Shown: positions 17,162 to 26,105 of the stretch, one piece after another | Layout: each line of letters begins with the position of its first letter | Numbering within the stretch: position 1 is the stretch's first letter | Origin: a candidate division TA06 bacterium ADurb.Bin131 | GTDB taxonomy: Bacteria; Ratteibacteria; UBA8468; B48-G9; DTJG01 | DNA length: 52,189 bases | Direction of reading: 5' to 3' | Assembly (NCBI GenBank): GCA_002070645.1 | Contig: MWDQ01000027.1 | Location: 1 to 52,189, forward strand | Made by a program: the position numbers and the translations under genes | Notes under the pieces: generated by a model | Database searches by the model: none | Seen by the model: the letters and a program-made list of their open reading frames with translations, nothing else | What the model was told of the DNA's origin: nothing

Positions 17162-18460
17162 CTAATAAATACTTATAGACAATTCTTTTTCTTCTGTATA
17201 GTTAATTTTGTATTTAACCATTCTTGCAAGACCTGGAGATGAATTTGTACTGCTGATTGGTTCCCCATCTTCAATCACATAAAGATATTTCCCATCAGGA
17301 CTTACTACAGCATCTTTTGGAGCCATAAATTCTAATTTTGCCGCATCGTTTCCAGGAGAGCCAAATTGTTTTACAAAATCAAATCCGAATCCATTATCTG
17401 AGATTTTAATAACCTTTACAGGTGTTCTTTCAATAAGAAATATTCCATACTCCCTGTCAAAGGCAACACCCCATACATCTGTCATTTTCTCATTGGTTTT
17501 TTTTATTGGGTCTGTGAATGAATTTATACCATAGGCAATCTCAACTGATGTGTCTTTATCCAGCCATTTTGTTATGCCGGCTCTGTTTGTATAATATGCA
17601 TTTGCAAGATAGATTGCTTTTTTCCCATCTGTGTCTCCAGATTCTCCAGGAGTCCCACCTTTTGAACGCCATAATCCACCTTCCATGCCCTGCTTTCTTC
17701 TGTCAAATGCTGCAAAATAAGAGTACCCAGGACATGAAGCATAAAGTCGATAATCGCTATTCAGCCCTATCCAGTTTGGCCAGCCAAGCCCACCTTTTGT
17801 TTGTTCCCATCCAACATCCCTGCCAAAAAATCCTCCAATATGATAAATCTGTTGTCCTGATTTACCATCATAAACAAGTACACTATGACCTGATGTTCCA
17901 TAGATTTTGCCATCTTCATCAACAGCAATGTTTGCCCAGTATGGTGAAGCAGGTCCTGTTATTTTATTTTTTCCTGCTATATCATCTGCAGGGATTCCAT
18001 CCTGGTTAAACTTATAGATAATGCCTGCACCATAATCAAGAACATAGACATTTCCTTTTTTATCAACCCTTACATTTTTTGGGCTGATAAATATACCATT
18101 TTCACCAATCACACCATTGTTTCCAAAAGATGTATCAAGAACAAGATTGAGTCCTGTTCTGATTTTTACAGTATATTTACCCGCTGGTACCTGTTTACCA
18201 TCTGTATCTTTTAGGTTCCACGGGATTTTGAAAAGTGTTTCAGTGGTACATTTTTCATGAAGGGTACGGATGTATTTATTATTTGCATCATAAACCTTGA
18301 TAGAAATGTCCACAGGGTTTGGGTTGTTTACAGTAAAAACAAAAATATCTCCTGATTTCGAAGAAATAGATGTTTTATCTGGCGTGCAAACAACCTGAGC
18401 ATTCACAATAAAAACATAAAAAAGCATACATACAAAAAATAACATACTTTTTCTCAGCAT
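17162..18460 (-). CDS. Secreted FlgD-Ig plus beta-propeller protein
   Basis: A 432-residue exported protein (signal MLRKSMLFFVCMLFYVFIVN). Residues 25-105 are a FlgD-type Ig domain (ISIKVYDANNKYIRTLHEK, then WNLKDTDGKQVPAGKYTVKI). The rest resembles an NHL/six-bladed propeller: GVIGENGIFISPKNVRVDKK, GNVYVLDYGAGIIYKF, WGVAFDREYGIFLIE, VVSPDGKYLYVIEDG. The layout suggests a binding scaffold at the cell surface rather than a known enzyme. It sits 22 bases downstream of rtcB and has its own AGGAGG site and a leader motif GGGATAAACCT shared with other genes in the window. Function unknown. Confidence 0.65.
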   Translation of the reverse strand: MLRKSMLFFVCMLFYVFIVNAQVVCTPDKTSISSKSGDIFVFTVNNPNPVDISIKVYDANNKYIRTLHEKCTTETLFKIPWNLKDTDGKQVPAGKYTVKIRTGLNLVLDTSFGNNGVIGENGIFISPKNVRVDKKGNVYVLDYGAGIIYKFNQDGIPADDIAGKNKITGPASPYWANIAVDEDGKIYGTSGHSVLVYDGKSGQQIYHIGGFFGRDVGWEQTKGGLGWPNWIGLNSDYRLYASCPGYSYFAAFDRRKQGMEGGLWRSKGGTPGESGDTDGKKAIYLANAYYTNRAGITKWLDKDTSVEIAYGINSFTDPIKKTNEKMTDVWGVAFDREYGIFLIERTPVKVIKISDNGFGFDFVKQFGSPGNDAAKLEFMAPKDAVVSPDGKYLYVIEDGEPISSTNSSPGLARMVKYKINYTEEKELSISIY

Positions 18461-18482
18461 ATTTTCCTCCTTTTAGACAGGT

Positions 18483-19934
18483 TTATCCCTTTATTACAGC
18501 GATGGGTTTCATTTTTGCAACCTTTTTTGAGAGTCCTGCTTGTTCAACAACTTTTATAATTTCATCAACATCTTTATATGCTTCTGGAATCTCTTCAGCA
18601 AGTCCACCCATACTTTTGGCTTTTGCCAGGACACCAAGTTCGGATAGTTCTTTTTCTATTTTTCTTCCTTTTGCTTTTTTAATTGCCTGAGACCTTGACA
18701 TTACCCTTCCAGCGCCATGACAGGTTGAACCCCATGTTTCTTCCATTGCTTTCTGTGTTCCTACAAGAATATATGAGGATGTTCCCATTGTACCAGGGAT
18801 TAGCACTGGTTGTCCAATATTTTTGTATGCATCGCAAACCGCATTATGCCCTGCAGGGAAAGCCCTTGTTGCACCTTTGCGGTGAACATAAACATAATCA
18901 CTTTTGCCTTCAAATGAGTGTTTTTCATACTTTGCGATATTATGAGCAACATCATAAATAACAGAAAGACCGATTTTTTCTGCACTCATCTGAAGTGTTT
19001 TTTCAAAACAATCTCTTATCCAGTGGGTGATAATCTGTCTGTTTGCCCACGCGAAATTAGCCGCAGCACTCATTCCGCCGAAATATTCTTTTCCTTCGTT
19101 TGAATTAACAGGAGCACAGGCAAGTTGTCTGTCAGGAAGAGTAATTCCATACTTTGAAATTACCTTGCCAAATTTTACGAGATAGTCATCGCATACCTGA
19201 TAACCGAGTCCGCGGCTTCCTGTATGCATCATAATGGTTATCTGATTTTCAAAAAGACCAAAGGATTCCGCGGCTTCCTTATCATATATCTCCACAATTT
19301 TTTGTATTTCAAGAAAATGATTGCCAGAGCCAAGTGTACCTAACTGATCAGAACCTCTTTCTTTAGCCCGTTTACTTACTGCATCGGAATTTGCAGTTTT
19401 CATACAACCATTTTCTTCTGTTTTTTCAATATCAGAGTTCCAGCCGTATCCCTGTTGAAGTGCATATCTTGCGCCATGTTCGAGGACCTCATCAATCTGT
19501 TTTGTTTTTAGAATAATTCTTCCTGTTGAGCCAACACCTGATGGAATGCTTGCATAAAGGCACTGAACAAGTTTTTCAATCCTTTCACTGTTAAGTTCAG
19601 ATGCGATAATATCTGAACGGATAATCCGTACCCCACAGTTAATGTCGTATCCCACAAATCCAGGTGCAATAATACCTTTCTCTTTATTAAAAGCAGCAAC
19701 TCCACCTATTGGTGCACCATAACCCCAGTGGACATCAGGCATTGCTAAACTGTACGAGATTATTCCAGGAAGACAGGCGACATTCGCAACTTGTTGTAAG
19801 ACATTATCTTCAATCGCACGATTAAGCATAGATTCTGATATATATATAATGCCAGGCACATTCATTGAACCTGTTTCTGGAATTAACCATTTGAAAGGGG
19901 TAATTTTTTTTATCCTGGATTTCCAATCAACCAT
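18483..19934 (-). CDS. rtcB: RNA-splicing ligase RtcB
   Basis: A 483-residue GTP- and Mn-dependent RNA ligase, joining 2',3'-cyclic phosphate or 3'-phosphate ends to 5'-OH ends in tRNA splicing or RNA repair. Seen: SLAMPDVHWGYGAPIGGVAA, GFVGYDINCGVR with the metal-binding Cys, LGTLGSGNHFLEIQ, MMHTGSRGLG, and near the C-terminus CHGAGRVMSRSQA, whose His matches the residue that takes GMP. Full length, no sign of an intein. Oddly, it is embedded among carbohydrate genes with no archease or RtcA nearby. It overlaps the upstream gamma-subunit gene by 8 bases, so the two are coupled. Confidence 0.95.
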   Translation of the reverse strand: MVDWKSRIKKITPFKWLIPETGSMNVPGIIYISESMLNRAIEDNVLQQVANVACLPGIISYSLAMPDVHWGYGAPIGGVAAFNKEKGIIAPGFVGYDINCGVRIIRSDIIASELNSERIEKLVQCLYASIPSGVGSTGRIILKTKQIDEVLEHGARYALQQGYGWNSDIEKTEENGCMKTANSDAVSKRAKERGSDQLGTLGSGNHFLEIQKIVEIYDKEAAESFGLFENQITIMMHTGSRGLGYQVCDDYLVKFGKVISKYGITLPDRQLACAPVNSNEGKEYFGGMSAAANFAWANRQIITHWIRDCFEKTLQMSAEKIGLSVIYDVAHNIAKYEKHSFEGKSDYVYVHRKGATRAFPAGHNAVCDAYKNIGQPVLIPGTMGTSSYILVGTQKAMEETWGSTCHGAGRVMSRSQAIKKAKGRKIEKELSELGVLAKAKSMGGLAEEIPEAYKDVDEIIKVVEQAGLSKKVAKMKPIAVIKG

Positions 19935-20502
19935 TTCGTATTACCTCGTCAACAATTCGTTTTCCCTCTGATATTGCCAGCATATTAAGGTTTATATTTT
20001 TTTGTTCTTTTATTATTTCCTTAACTCCGTAAGCAATATCCTTTTCCCTTCCGGGGAAACCTGTTTCTTCAAGGATTCTCAGGAGCCCCCCGAGCATCAC
20101 CATATTGGCAATTTTCACACTGCCAATTTTTTCAGCAACCTCAGACGCAGGAATTCCTATAGCATAATTCTTGATTTGACCGTCTGGTTTTATAAGAGAA
20201 CTATTCCATAAAAGCCATGCGGAATTTTTTAGATATTGTTTTAGCATTTTAAGAGAATTTTCATCCATAAAAACTCCGATATCTGCCTGTGAAATTACAG
20301 GGGATATAAGTTCTTGTGTAGAAAGAGAAATCATGCTATAAACATATCCACCTCTCATCTCAGCACCATATGCAGGAAGAAAACTCACATTAAGACGCGC
20401 TGAAATACCCGCATGAGCAAGAACTCTACTAAGTGTTATAATTCCCTGTCCACCAGAGCCACTGAGAATAATCTTCCATGATCCACCGTTTTTTTTATTC
20501 AT
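19927..20502 (-). CDS. 2-oxoacid:acceptor oxidoreductase gamma subunit (orphan)
   Basis: A 191-residue protein of the POR/KOR/IOR gamma-subunit family (PF01558-like). It opens with WKIILSGSGGQGIITLSRVL and has the typical AYGAEMRGG motif and a Val-Asn-rich SVKIANMVMLGGLL stretch. In the full enzyme this subunit works with TPP-binding alpha/beta parts and a ferredoxin-like subunit to oxidise pyruvate, 2-oxoglutarate or other 2-oxoacids with ferredoxin. None of these partners is nearby, so it either serves an enzyme encoded elsewhere or has another role. I take the ATG at 20502, which overlaps the upstream stop as ATGA behind GGTGG; an ATG at 20511 is the alternative. Confidence 0.85.
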   Translation of the reverse strand: MNKKNGGSWKIILSGSGGQGIITLSRVLAHAGISARLNVSFLPAYGAEMRGGYVYSMISLSTQELISPVISQADIGVFMDENSLKMLKQYLKNSAWLLWNSSLIKPDGQIKNYAIGIPASEVAEKIGSVKIANMVMLGGLLRILEETGFPGREKDIAYGVKEIIKEQKNINLNMLAISEGKRIVDEVIRNG

Positions 20503-21464
20503 GTCCACCATACTTTTGGTTTTGGTTCAGTGATGAGGATAGTTTTAAGAAGTGATATGGCTTTTTTCAATCCTTCGTCATTGCTCATCAGACTATCTTC
20601 ATGTTCAATGCTTAATACACCGTCATAACCAACAAGTCGAAGGTTACTTACAAAATCCCTCCAGAATTCTTCGCCGTGTCCATATCCAACTGTTCTAAAT
20701 ATCCAAGAACGATTTATTTCATCAAGATATGTTTTTGTATCGAGGACACCATTGATAGATGTGTTTATACAATCAATTTTTGTATCCTTCGCATGAACAT
20801 AATATATTGCACCTGCAAGTTTTCTTACTGCGCTAATGGGATTGATTCCTTGCCAGAAAAGATGACTTGGATCAAGGTTCGCGCCGATAATTTCACCAAC
20901 GGCATCTCTGAGTTTTAACAATGTCTCTGGGTTATAAACAACAAAACCAGGATGCATTTCAAGGCATATTTCTTTTATATTGTGTTCAGCCGCAAATTTT
21001 GTTTCCTCTTTCCAGTAAGGTATAACACAATTTTTCCATTGCCAGTCAAGTGTTTTAGAAAAATCATCCGGCCACGGACAGGTAACCCAGTTTGGAGATT
21101 TAGCATTTTCACTGTCTCCCGGACAACCTGAAAATGTGATAATCTTTTTAACACCAAGTTTTTCAGCGAGCAGGATTGTTTGTTTCTGGACACGTCTGTG
21201 TTCTTCTGCAATTTTTTTATCAGGATGAAGAGGATTTCCATGACAGGAAAGAGCAGAAATTTCAAGCCCATACCTTTCAACTGCCTTACTAAACGTTTTT
21301 AATTTCCCGTCGTCAGCGAGCAGTTCGTCAGGGTTGCAATGGGCATTTCCAGGATAATTTCCTGCTCCTATTTCTACTGCATCGAGGCCAAGACCTTTTG
21401 CTATTTCAAGCGCTTCTTCAAATTTTTTCCCACCGAATAGAACTAAAAATACACCTAATTTCAT
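20499..21464 (-). CDS. Sugar phosphate isomerase/epimerase, xylose-isomerase fold
   Basis: A 321-residue TIM barrel of the AP-endonuclease-2 superfamily. Likely metal ligands are the Glu in EICLEMHPGF, Asp/His in GANLDPSHLFWQG, His in YYVHAKDT and Glu in LSIEHED. Members close to this pattern act on keto-sugars, inosose or their phosphates, and many are unassigned. It is the first gene of the six-gene minus-strand run and has a strong AGGAGGG site. Its promoter has a clear -10 and an operator-like motif (see 21479-21565). Together with the 13737-14570 paralogue it gives the run a carbohydrate theme. Confidence 0.82.
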   Translation of the reverse strand: MKLGVFLVLFGGKKFEEALEIAKGLGLDAVEIGAGNYPGNAHCNPDELLADDGKLKTFSKAVERYGLEISALSCHGNPLHPDKKIAEEHRRVQKQTILLAEKLGVKKIITFSGCPGDSENAKSPNWVTCPWPDDFSKTLDWQWKNCVIPYWKEETKFAAEHNIKEICLEMHPGFVVYNPETLLKLRDAVGEIIGANLDPSHLFWQGINPISAVRKLAGAIYYVHAKDTKIDCINTSINGVLDTKTYLDEINRSWIFRTVGYGHGEEFWRDFVSNLRLVGYDGVLSIEHEDSLMSNDEGLKKAISLLKTILITEPKPKVWWT

Positions 21465-21478
21465 AATCCCTCCTTTGT

Positions 21479-21565
21479 TTTAGGTTTATGATAAAATATT
21501 ATACCTTAATAGATAATTTATTACTATATGCAAATTTGTCAAACAGATTGAGGGATAAACCTAAA
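21479..21565. promoter_or_regulatory. Divergent promoter with 11-bp inverted repeat
   Basis: In the 106-base gap between divergent genes, TTTAGGTTTAT at 21479-21489 is the exact reverse complement of ATAAACCTAAA at 21555-21565. The minus-strand -10, TATAAT, is at 21503-21498, so the first arm lies at the expected transcription start. The arms resemble those at 3046-3115. The plus-strand lolC gene has no good ribosome site; the GAGGG at 21550-21554 is about 16 bases away and overlaps the second arm. A shared regulator is inference. Confidence 0.55.
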
Positions 21566-21570
21566 TTAAA

Positions 21571-22755
21571 ATGCGTATAAATAGATGTCTTTTTTTTCTT
21601 GCGAAAAGATTTCTTGGAAGGCGACACCAGGAAAGTTTTATCTGGTTTACTGGTTTTATCAGCGTTATTGGTATAGCACTTGGTGTCGCAAGTCTTATGC
21701 TTGTTCTCGGGGTAATGAATGGTTTTAGTAATGACCTGCGAAGAAAGATTGTTGGCGCAAATCCCCACATTGTTATTGAAGGGGATCCTTACATCTATGA
21801 TTATGAAAAAATTACTGAAAAGATAAGTTCTATACCCGAAATTACAGGCATAAGTTATTTTGCTCAGACACAGGTACTATACAAATCACCAGATTATATG
21901 ATCGGAGGTTATTTAAGAGGTATAGAAGGAAATAGTGAAATATTAAATCTTAAACAATTTATCAAACAGGGAGATATAAACAATATTAATTCAGAAGGAG
22001 TAATTCTCGGCAGTGAACTTGCGAAAGAACTTGGAGTGAGTGTTGGAGATGTAATATCTGTTATTGGGGGGCTTCCACCAGAAGAACTTTCGCTTCCTGT
22101 AATAGGTATTATCGAATACGGTATCTATAATATAGATGTATCGTCAGGGATAATAAATCTTAAAAATTTTCAGGATAAGTTTTTTTCTGGGAGACATCTT
22201 GCAAACATTGGAATAACAGTTAACAATATCTATCATTCAGAGGATATCGCAAAGAAAATAAAGGAAATAATAAAAGACGAAAAGGTCAGTACCTGGATGA
22301 GGAAAAACAAAATTCTTTTTGCGGCGCTGGCTCTTGAAAAAAAGGCGATGCTTTTAATTTTATCAATAATAATAATTGTGGCGTCCTTCAATATAACCAG
22401 TAGTTTGATGATGACTGTGTACAGAAAAATAAAGGAGATAGGGGTTTTGAAAACGCTTGGTATGACAACATTTCAGATTCGTGCTGTTTTTCTGATAGAA
22501 GGATTTTTGATAGGTATAAGGGGACTTATATATGGGTTATGTCTTGGAGGAGTGATTATTTGGGCGTTGAAAAGATACAATATTATTCGTTTACCAGAGT
22601 TTATTTATAGCATTTCGTATTTACCTCTTGAACTTTCAGGTAAAGAAATTTTCCTTATATGTGCGACAGTTTTTATAATGACTATCATTGCATCAGTTTT
22701 TCCTGCTTATAGGGCAGGTAAACTTAAGCCAGCGACAGCTCTGAGGTATGAATAA
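21571..22755 (+). CDS. lolC: Lipoprotein-releasing ABC transporter permease (LolC/LolE)
   Basis: A 394-residue MacB/LolCE-type permease. An N-terminal membrane helix (FISVIGIALGVASLMLVLGV, about 31-50) precedes a large periplasmic domain, then three C-terminal helices with the FtsX-type region MTVYRKIKEIGVLKTLGMT. It is probably the inner-membrane half of the system that extracts mature lipoproteins and hands them to LolA. Only one permease gene is present, so it likely works as a homodimer, as LolF does. The stop and the LolD start overlap as TAATG. The ATG has no clear ribosome site. Confidence 0.9.
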   Translation: MRINRCLFFLAKRFLGRRHQESFIWFTGFISVIGIALGVASLMLVLGVMNGFSNDLRRKIVGANPHIVIEGDPYIYDYEKITEKISSIPEITGISYFAQTQVLYKSPDYMIGGYLRGIEGNSEILNLKQFIKQGDINNINSEGVILGSELAKELGVSVGDVISVIGGLPPEELSLPVIGIIEYGIYNIDVSSGIINLKNFQDKFFSGRHLANIGITVNNIYHSEDIAKKIKEIIKDEKVSTWMRKNKILFAALALEKKAMLLILSIIIIVASFNITSSLMMTVYRKIKEIGVLKTLGMTTFQIRAVFLIEGFLIGIRGLIYGLCLGGVIIWALKRYNIIRLPEFIYSISYLPLELSGKEIFLICATVFIMTIIASVFPAYRAGKLKPATALRYE

Positions 22756-23468
22756 TGGCAGATTTTAATGAATTTATAATACAAACAGAAAATGTCTCAA
22801 GGATTTATGAGGCAGATATAAAAGCTCTTGATAATATTTCGGTTTCCATCCCTCGAGAAAAGATTACTGTGATACTTGGTCCATCTGGTTCTGGAAAGAC
22901 AACTCTGTTGAATATTCTTGCTCTTCTTGATACTCCAGATTCAGGCAGGGTGTTTCTTAATGGAAGGGATGTTTCCTGTCTTTCTGAAAGAGAATCTGCT
23001 GAGATTCGTAACAGGACATTTGGTTTTGTTTTTCAGTTTTTTCATCTCATACCAGAGTTGACCGTTGAAGAAAATATAATGGTACCTTTGATGATAAGGC
23101 AACCAGCACTGCCTTTAAGTGCGCATAGAGAAACTGTTTTGCGTCTTCTCACAGAATTCCATCTTGAGAAAAAATCTAACAGGTATCCCAACCATATATC
23201 AGGCGGTGAAAAGCAAAAGGTCTGTATATGCAGAAGTATGGTAGGAGATCCAGATATAATTTTTGCAGATGAACCAACAGGTAATCTTGATCGAGAGTCA
23301 TCTTTTGAATTAATATCCTTGATACAGACATTGAATAAAAACAGGGGTAAGACGTTTGTTATCGCGACCCACAATGAAAACTTTTTGAAAATTTCTGCAA
23401 ATGTCATATACTTATCAGACGGGAAGATAACCATAAGGAGTCAAGATGGGACTATTAATTTACATTGA
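22755..23468 (+). CDS. lolD: Lipoprotein-releasing ABC transporter ATPase LolD
   Basis: A 237-residue ABC ATPase of the LolD/MacB/FtsE group. Walker A is GPSGSGKTT (42-50), the Q-loop lies in FGFVFQFFHLIPELT, the signature is HISGGEKQK, Walker B is IIFADEPTGNLD, and the switch His is in VIATHNE. It powers lipoprotein release with the permease encoded immediately upstream, with which it shares one base. The 3' end overlaps the aminotransferase gene by 23 bases. Confidence 0.92.
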   Translation: MADFNEFIIQTENVSRIYEADIKALDNISVSIPREKITVILGPSGSGKTTLLNILALLDTPDSGRVFLNGRDVSCLSERESAEIRNRTFGFVFQFFHLIPELTVEENIMVPLMIRQPALPLSAHRETVLRLLTEFHLEKKSNRYPNHISGGEKQKVCICRSMVGDPDIIFADEPTGNLDRESSFELISLIQTLNKNRGKTFVIATHNENFLKISANVIYLSDGKITIRSQDGTINLH

Positions 23469-24318
23469 CGGAAAATTCGTAGATGAAAAGCAGGCAAAGA
23501 TTTCAGTGTTTGATCATGGACTTTTGTATGGGGATGGGATTTTTGAGGGATTAAGAACATACAGCGGAAAAGTTTTCAGGCTGGGCCAGCATATTCAAAG
23601 ATTATACAAATCCGCAAAGGCAATTTTTCTCGAGATTCCGATTTCCAAAGATAAGATGGCTGAAGTAATAAAAGCAACAGTTAGGAAAAATAAACTGAAA
23701 GATTCATATATTCGCGTTGTGGTAACAAGAGGAAAAGGCGATCTCGGACTTGATCCAAGAAAGTGTTCAAATCCGACGGTTATTGTTATAGCAAGCAAAA
23801 TAGAATTATATCCAGAGGAGTACTATAGGAATGGTCTTTCAGTTGTTACAATTGCTACAAGAAGAAACCTGATTGAAAGCTTGAATCCTGCTGTAAAATC
23901 ATTGAATTATCTTAATAATATTCTCGGAAAGATAGAAGCAACCAACGCAGGAGCAATGGAAGGGCTTTTTTTAAATAATGAAGGATATGTTACAGAATGT
24001 AGCGGGGAAAATATTTTTATCATATCAGGAAATTTTCTATGTACACCCCCAATCTCAGCAGGTGCACTTGATGGTATCACAAGAGATGCAGTAATTCAGA
24101 TAGGTAAAACAGTTGGCCTGGATGTTAGCGAGAAACTATTGACAAGGTATGACCTTTACAATGCGGACGAATGTTTTCTTACTGGTACAGCAGCGGAAAT
24201 TGTTCCTGTTACACTTATTGATGGAAGAACGATCGGTAATGGTAAATCCGGTATTTTAACCTGCAAAATCAGAAAAGAATTTCACAATCTTGTTTTAAAA
24301 GAAGGTACTCCTATTTAA
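23446..24318 (+). CDS. ilvE: Branched-chain amino acid aminotransferase
   Basis: A 290-residue fold-type IV PLP aminotransferase. Seen: IYIDGKFVDEKQAKISVFDH, LLYGDGIFEGLR (27-38), the PLP lysine at Lys151 in NPAVKSLNYLNNI, the conserved EGYVTECSGENIF motif and the ECFLTGTAAEIVPV phosphate-binding loop. These fit IlvE (transfer between Leu/Ile/Val and 2-oxoglutarate) better than D-amino acid transaminase or ADC lyase, though these relatives are not fully excluded. An AAGGAG site inside lolD precedes the ATG. A terminator follows. Confidence 0.9.
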   Translation: MGLLIYIDGKFVDEKQAKISVFDHGLLYGDGIFEGLRTYSGKVFRLGQHIQRLYKSAKAIFLEIPISKDKMAEVIKATVRKNKLKDSYIRVVVTRGKGDLGLDPRKCSNPTVIVIASKIELYPEEYYRNGLSVVTIATRRNLIESLNPAVKSLNYLNNILGKIEATNAGAMEGLFLNNEGYVTECSGENIFIISGNFLCTPPISAGALDGITRDAVIQIGKTVGLDVSEKLLTRYDLYNADECFLTGTAAEIVPVTLIDGRTIGNGKSGILTCKIRKEFHNLVLKEGTPI

Positions 24319-24351
24319 GGGTTAAGTATTAATACAGGAAAAAACTGGGTC

Positions 24352-24370
24352 AAAGGTTAACCTTTTTTTT
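24352..24370 (+). terminator. Rho-independent terminator after ilvE
   Basis: The 14-base palindrome AAAGGTTAACCTTT at 24352-24365 (5-bp stem, TTAA loop) runs into an unbroken T tract to 24370. It lies 34 bases after the ilvE stop and closes the lolC-lolD-ilvE operon. Confidence 0.7.
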
Positions 24371-24625
24371 AATTTTCAGAAGTTCAATTACAACTATACT
24401 TGCTAACTTAACTATTAAGTTGAATGAAAACGGAAATTGTTGTAGTATACTTTAATTTCGAATTTTGAAATTCTGATATTTTTCAGGTTTTTTAGCATCT
24501 AATTTTTATATACATCCTACTTTAGTTTTAGTGCTTCAGCAGAAGGATTTATCCACTGTATCTTATTAGAGATTATAAAGATAAACATTTATGTCGATAT
24601 ACCGATATATGGGAGCGATAAGAAA
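24371..24625 (+). promoter_or_regulatory. Leader region of the mcsA-mcsB-clpC cluster
   Basis: About 255 AT-rich bases without a gene. Small inverted repeats are present (AACTTA/TAAGTT and AATTTC/GAAATT). TATACT at 24446-24451 is a possible -10, but its best -35 (TTGAAT, 24420-24425) is 20 bases away. Next to the ribosome site the octamer CGATATAC/CGATATAT is repeated in tandem at 24595-24610, followed by GGGAG (24611-24615). I see no CIRCE element and no proper CtsR heptad pair, so the control of this heat-shock-like operon is not evident. Confidence 0.35.
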
Positions 24626-25090
24626 ATGAACTGCACACTTTGTGGTAAAAATAAAGCCAGATTTTTTTATATGGAAATTTCTCGCAAAGGTGGAATTATT
24701 AAGGGCTATCTGTGTGATAAATGTGTGGTAAGAGTACCTGGGATTCACAACTTTCTTGATAATTATCTGAACAATCAAAACTTTTCTGGAAATAAAAAAA
24801 AGATATGTCCCGTATGTGGGTTAACACAAAATGAGTGGGAAAAATCCGGTTTTGTGGGATGTGCTTTCTGCTATAAAGTATTCAGGAAAGAAATTATATC
24901 TGATATAAAAAAATACCATAATGCTTCTTTTCATTCCGGGAAAAAACCAGTAAACAGAACGCTTTCTGGAGGCAAGTCCAGATATTTTAGAAATGAAGCA
25001 ATAAAAATGATACCATTGGTAAATTATAAACAAATAAAGAAAAAGAAAAGGGAATCTGATGGATTTGTTAACAAAAAACACAAGGCTTAA
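24626..25090 (+). CDS. mcsA: McsA-like zinc-finger activator of arginine kinase
   Basis: A 154-residue protein with four CxxC pairs (Cys3/6, 30/33, 61/64, 79/82) spaced as in McsA, and the family signatures CPVCGLTQNEWEKSGFVGCA and FHSGKKP. McsA activates the protein arginine kinase McsB and acts as its adaptor. The usual C-terminal UvrB/UvrC-type coiled coil is not recognisable: the tail is short, basic and low-complexity (KQIKKKKRE). The first gene of a tight mcsA-mcsB-clpC set; it overlaps mcsB by 32 bases. Identification rests on both signatures and neighbours. Confidence 0.85.
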   Translation: MNCTLCGKNKARFFYMEISRKGGIIKGYLCDKCVVRVPGIHNFLDNYLNNQNFSGNKKKICPVCGLTQNEWEKSGFVGCAFCYKVFRKEIISDIKKYHNASFHSGKKPVNRTLSGGKSRYFRNEAIKMIPLVNYKQIKKKKRESDGFVNKKHKA

Positions 25091-26105
25091 AAAAATATTC
25101 GACGAACTATTTATTGATGATGATCCTGTTGTTTTCACGACAAGATTAAGAATTGCACGAAACCTTGAAAACTATGTTTTCCCACATTGTATAACAAAAA
25201 AAGACGCTGGGTATCTTGTTGACGAAGTTTTGATGGCATTAAGAGGTTTTCAGGGAACATTTTTTGTTGTTCCTATGGCAGAAATAGATAATCTTACTCG
25301 TGAATTTTTTGTTGAAAGACATATTATCAGTCCTGAATTTGCTGAAGATGATCCTTCTAAAGTGCTTATTTTATTCCCAGAAAAAGGAATTCGAATTCTT
25401 GTAAATGAAGAGGATCATCTTAGAATTAGTATTTGTGGAAAAAAGAAAAATCTTGAAAAAATGTGGAATATTCTTAATATATTTGATGATAATCTATCAA
25501 GAAAACTTAACTATGCCTTTGATGATGGGTTTGGTTATCTAACAAGCTGTCCGACAAATTTGGGCTCTGCGCTTCGAGCATCTGCGCTTTTGTTTATGCC
25601 TGCGCTTAAAATGGCGAGGGAAATAAAGAAAATCTTTGATACAACATTAAAGCCAGGTTATCTTTTAAGGGGATTTTATGGAGAGGGTAGTCAAAGCATG
25701 GGGAATCTTTATCAGGTTGCGACAGGACCTGCTCTCGGTAAAAAAGAACAGGATATATACAAGGATGTTATTTCAATAATAGAGGTGTTAAAACAGCATG
25801 AATTTGCAACAATGGAGAAAATTAATATCAGGTATATAAAGACAGGAATAAAGAATTTCCTTGATAAGGTTTATAATTCTAATTCAGGAATAGATTCACA
25901 GAAAGCAATAAAAGGAATTTCTCTTTTGCTTTTTGGTAAAAATTTAGGTATTATAAAAGTAGAAGCAAAACTGTTAAAAATGCTGGTATATAGGGTTTTA
26001 CCTGCATCAATTCAGATAGAGGCAGGTGGTGCTCTTGAGCCAGAAGAAAGGGATTTGTTCAGGGTTCAAATGTTAAGACAGGAACTTAGAGGTGCGTATG
26101 TTTGA
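25059..26105 (+). CDS. mcsB: Protein arginine kinase McsB
   Basis: A 348-residue guanidino-kinase-family enzyme that phosphorylates arginine on proteins, marking them for ClpC. Seen: FTTRLRIARNLENYVFP, the nucleotide-binding strand VNEEDHLRI, the active-site LTSCPTNLGSALRAS with its conserved Cys, and RGFYGEGSQSMGNLYQVA. Length is normal. An AAAGGGA site inside mcsA precedes the ATG. In Firmicutes this pathway feeds damaged proteins to ClpCP; finding it in an LPS-making bacterium is noteworthy. No clpP and no arginine phosphatase (YwlE) is visible nearby. Confidence 0.93.
   Translation: MDLLTKNTRLKKIFDELFIDDDPVVFTTRLRIARNLENYVFPHCITKKDAGYLVDEVLMALRGFQGTFFVVPMAEIDNLTREFFVERHIISPEFAEDDPSKVLILFPEKGIRILVNEEDHLRISICGKKKNLEKMWNILNIFDDNLSRKLNYAFDDGFGYLTSCPTNLGSALRASALLFMPALKMAREIKKIFDTTLKPGYLLRGFYGEGSQSMGNLYQVATGPALGKKEQDIYKDVISIIEVLKQHEFATMEKINIRYIKTGIKNFLDKVYNSNSGIDSQKAIKGISLLLFGKNLGIIKVEAKLLKMLVYRVLPASIQIEAGGALEPEERDLFRVQMLRQELRGAYV

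Noticed and set aside
24345..24366. CtsR operator before mcsA (GGTCAAA followed by GGTTAA)
   Set aside because: The heptads lack the proper three-base spacing, the second is imperfect, and the stretch is explained as the ilvE terminator.
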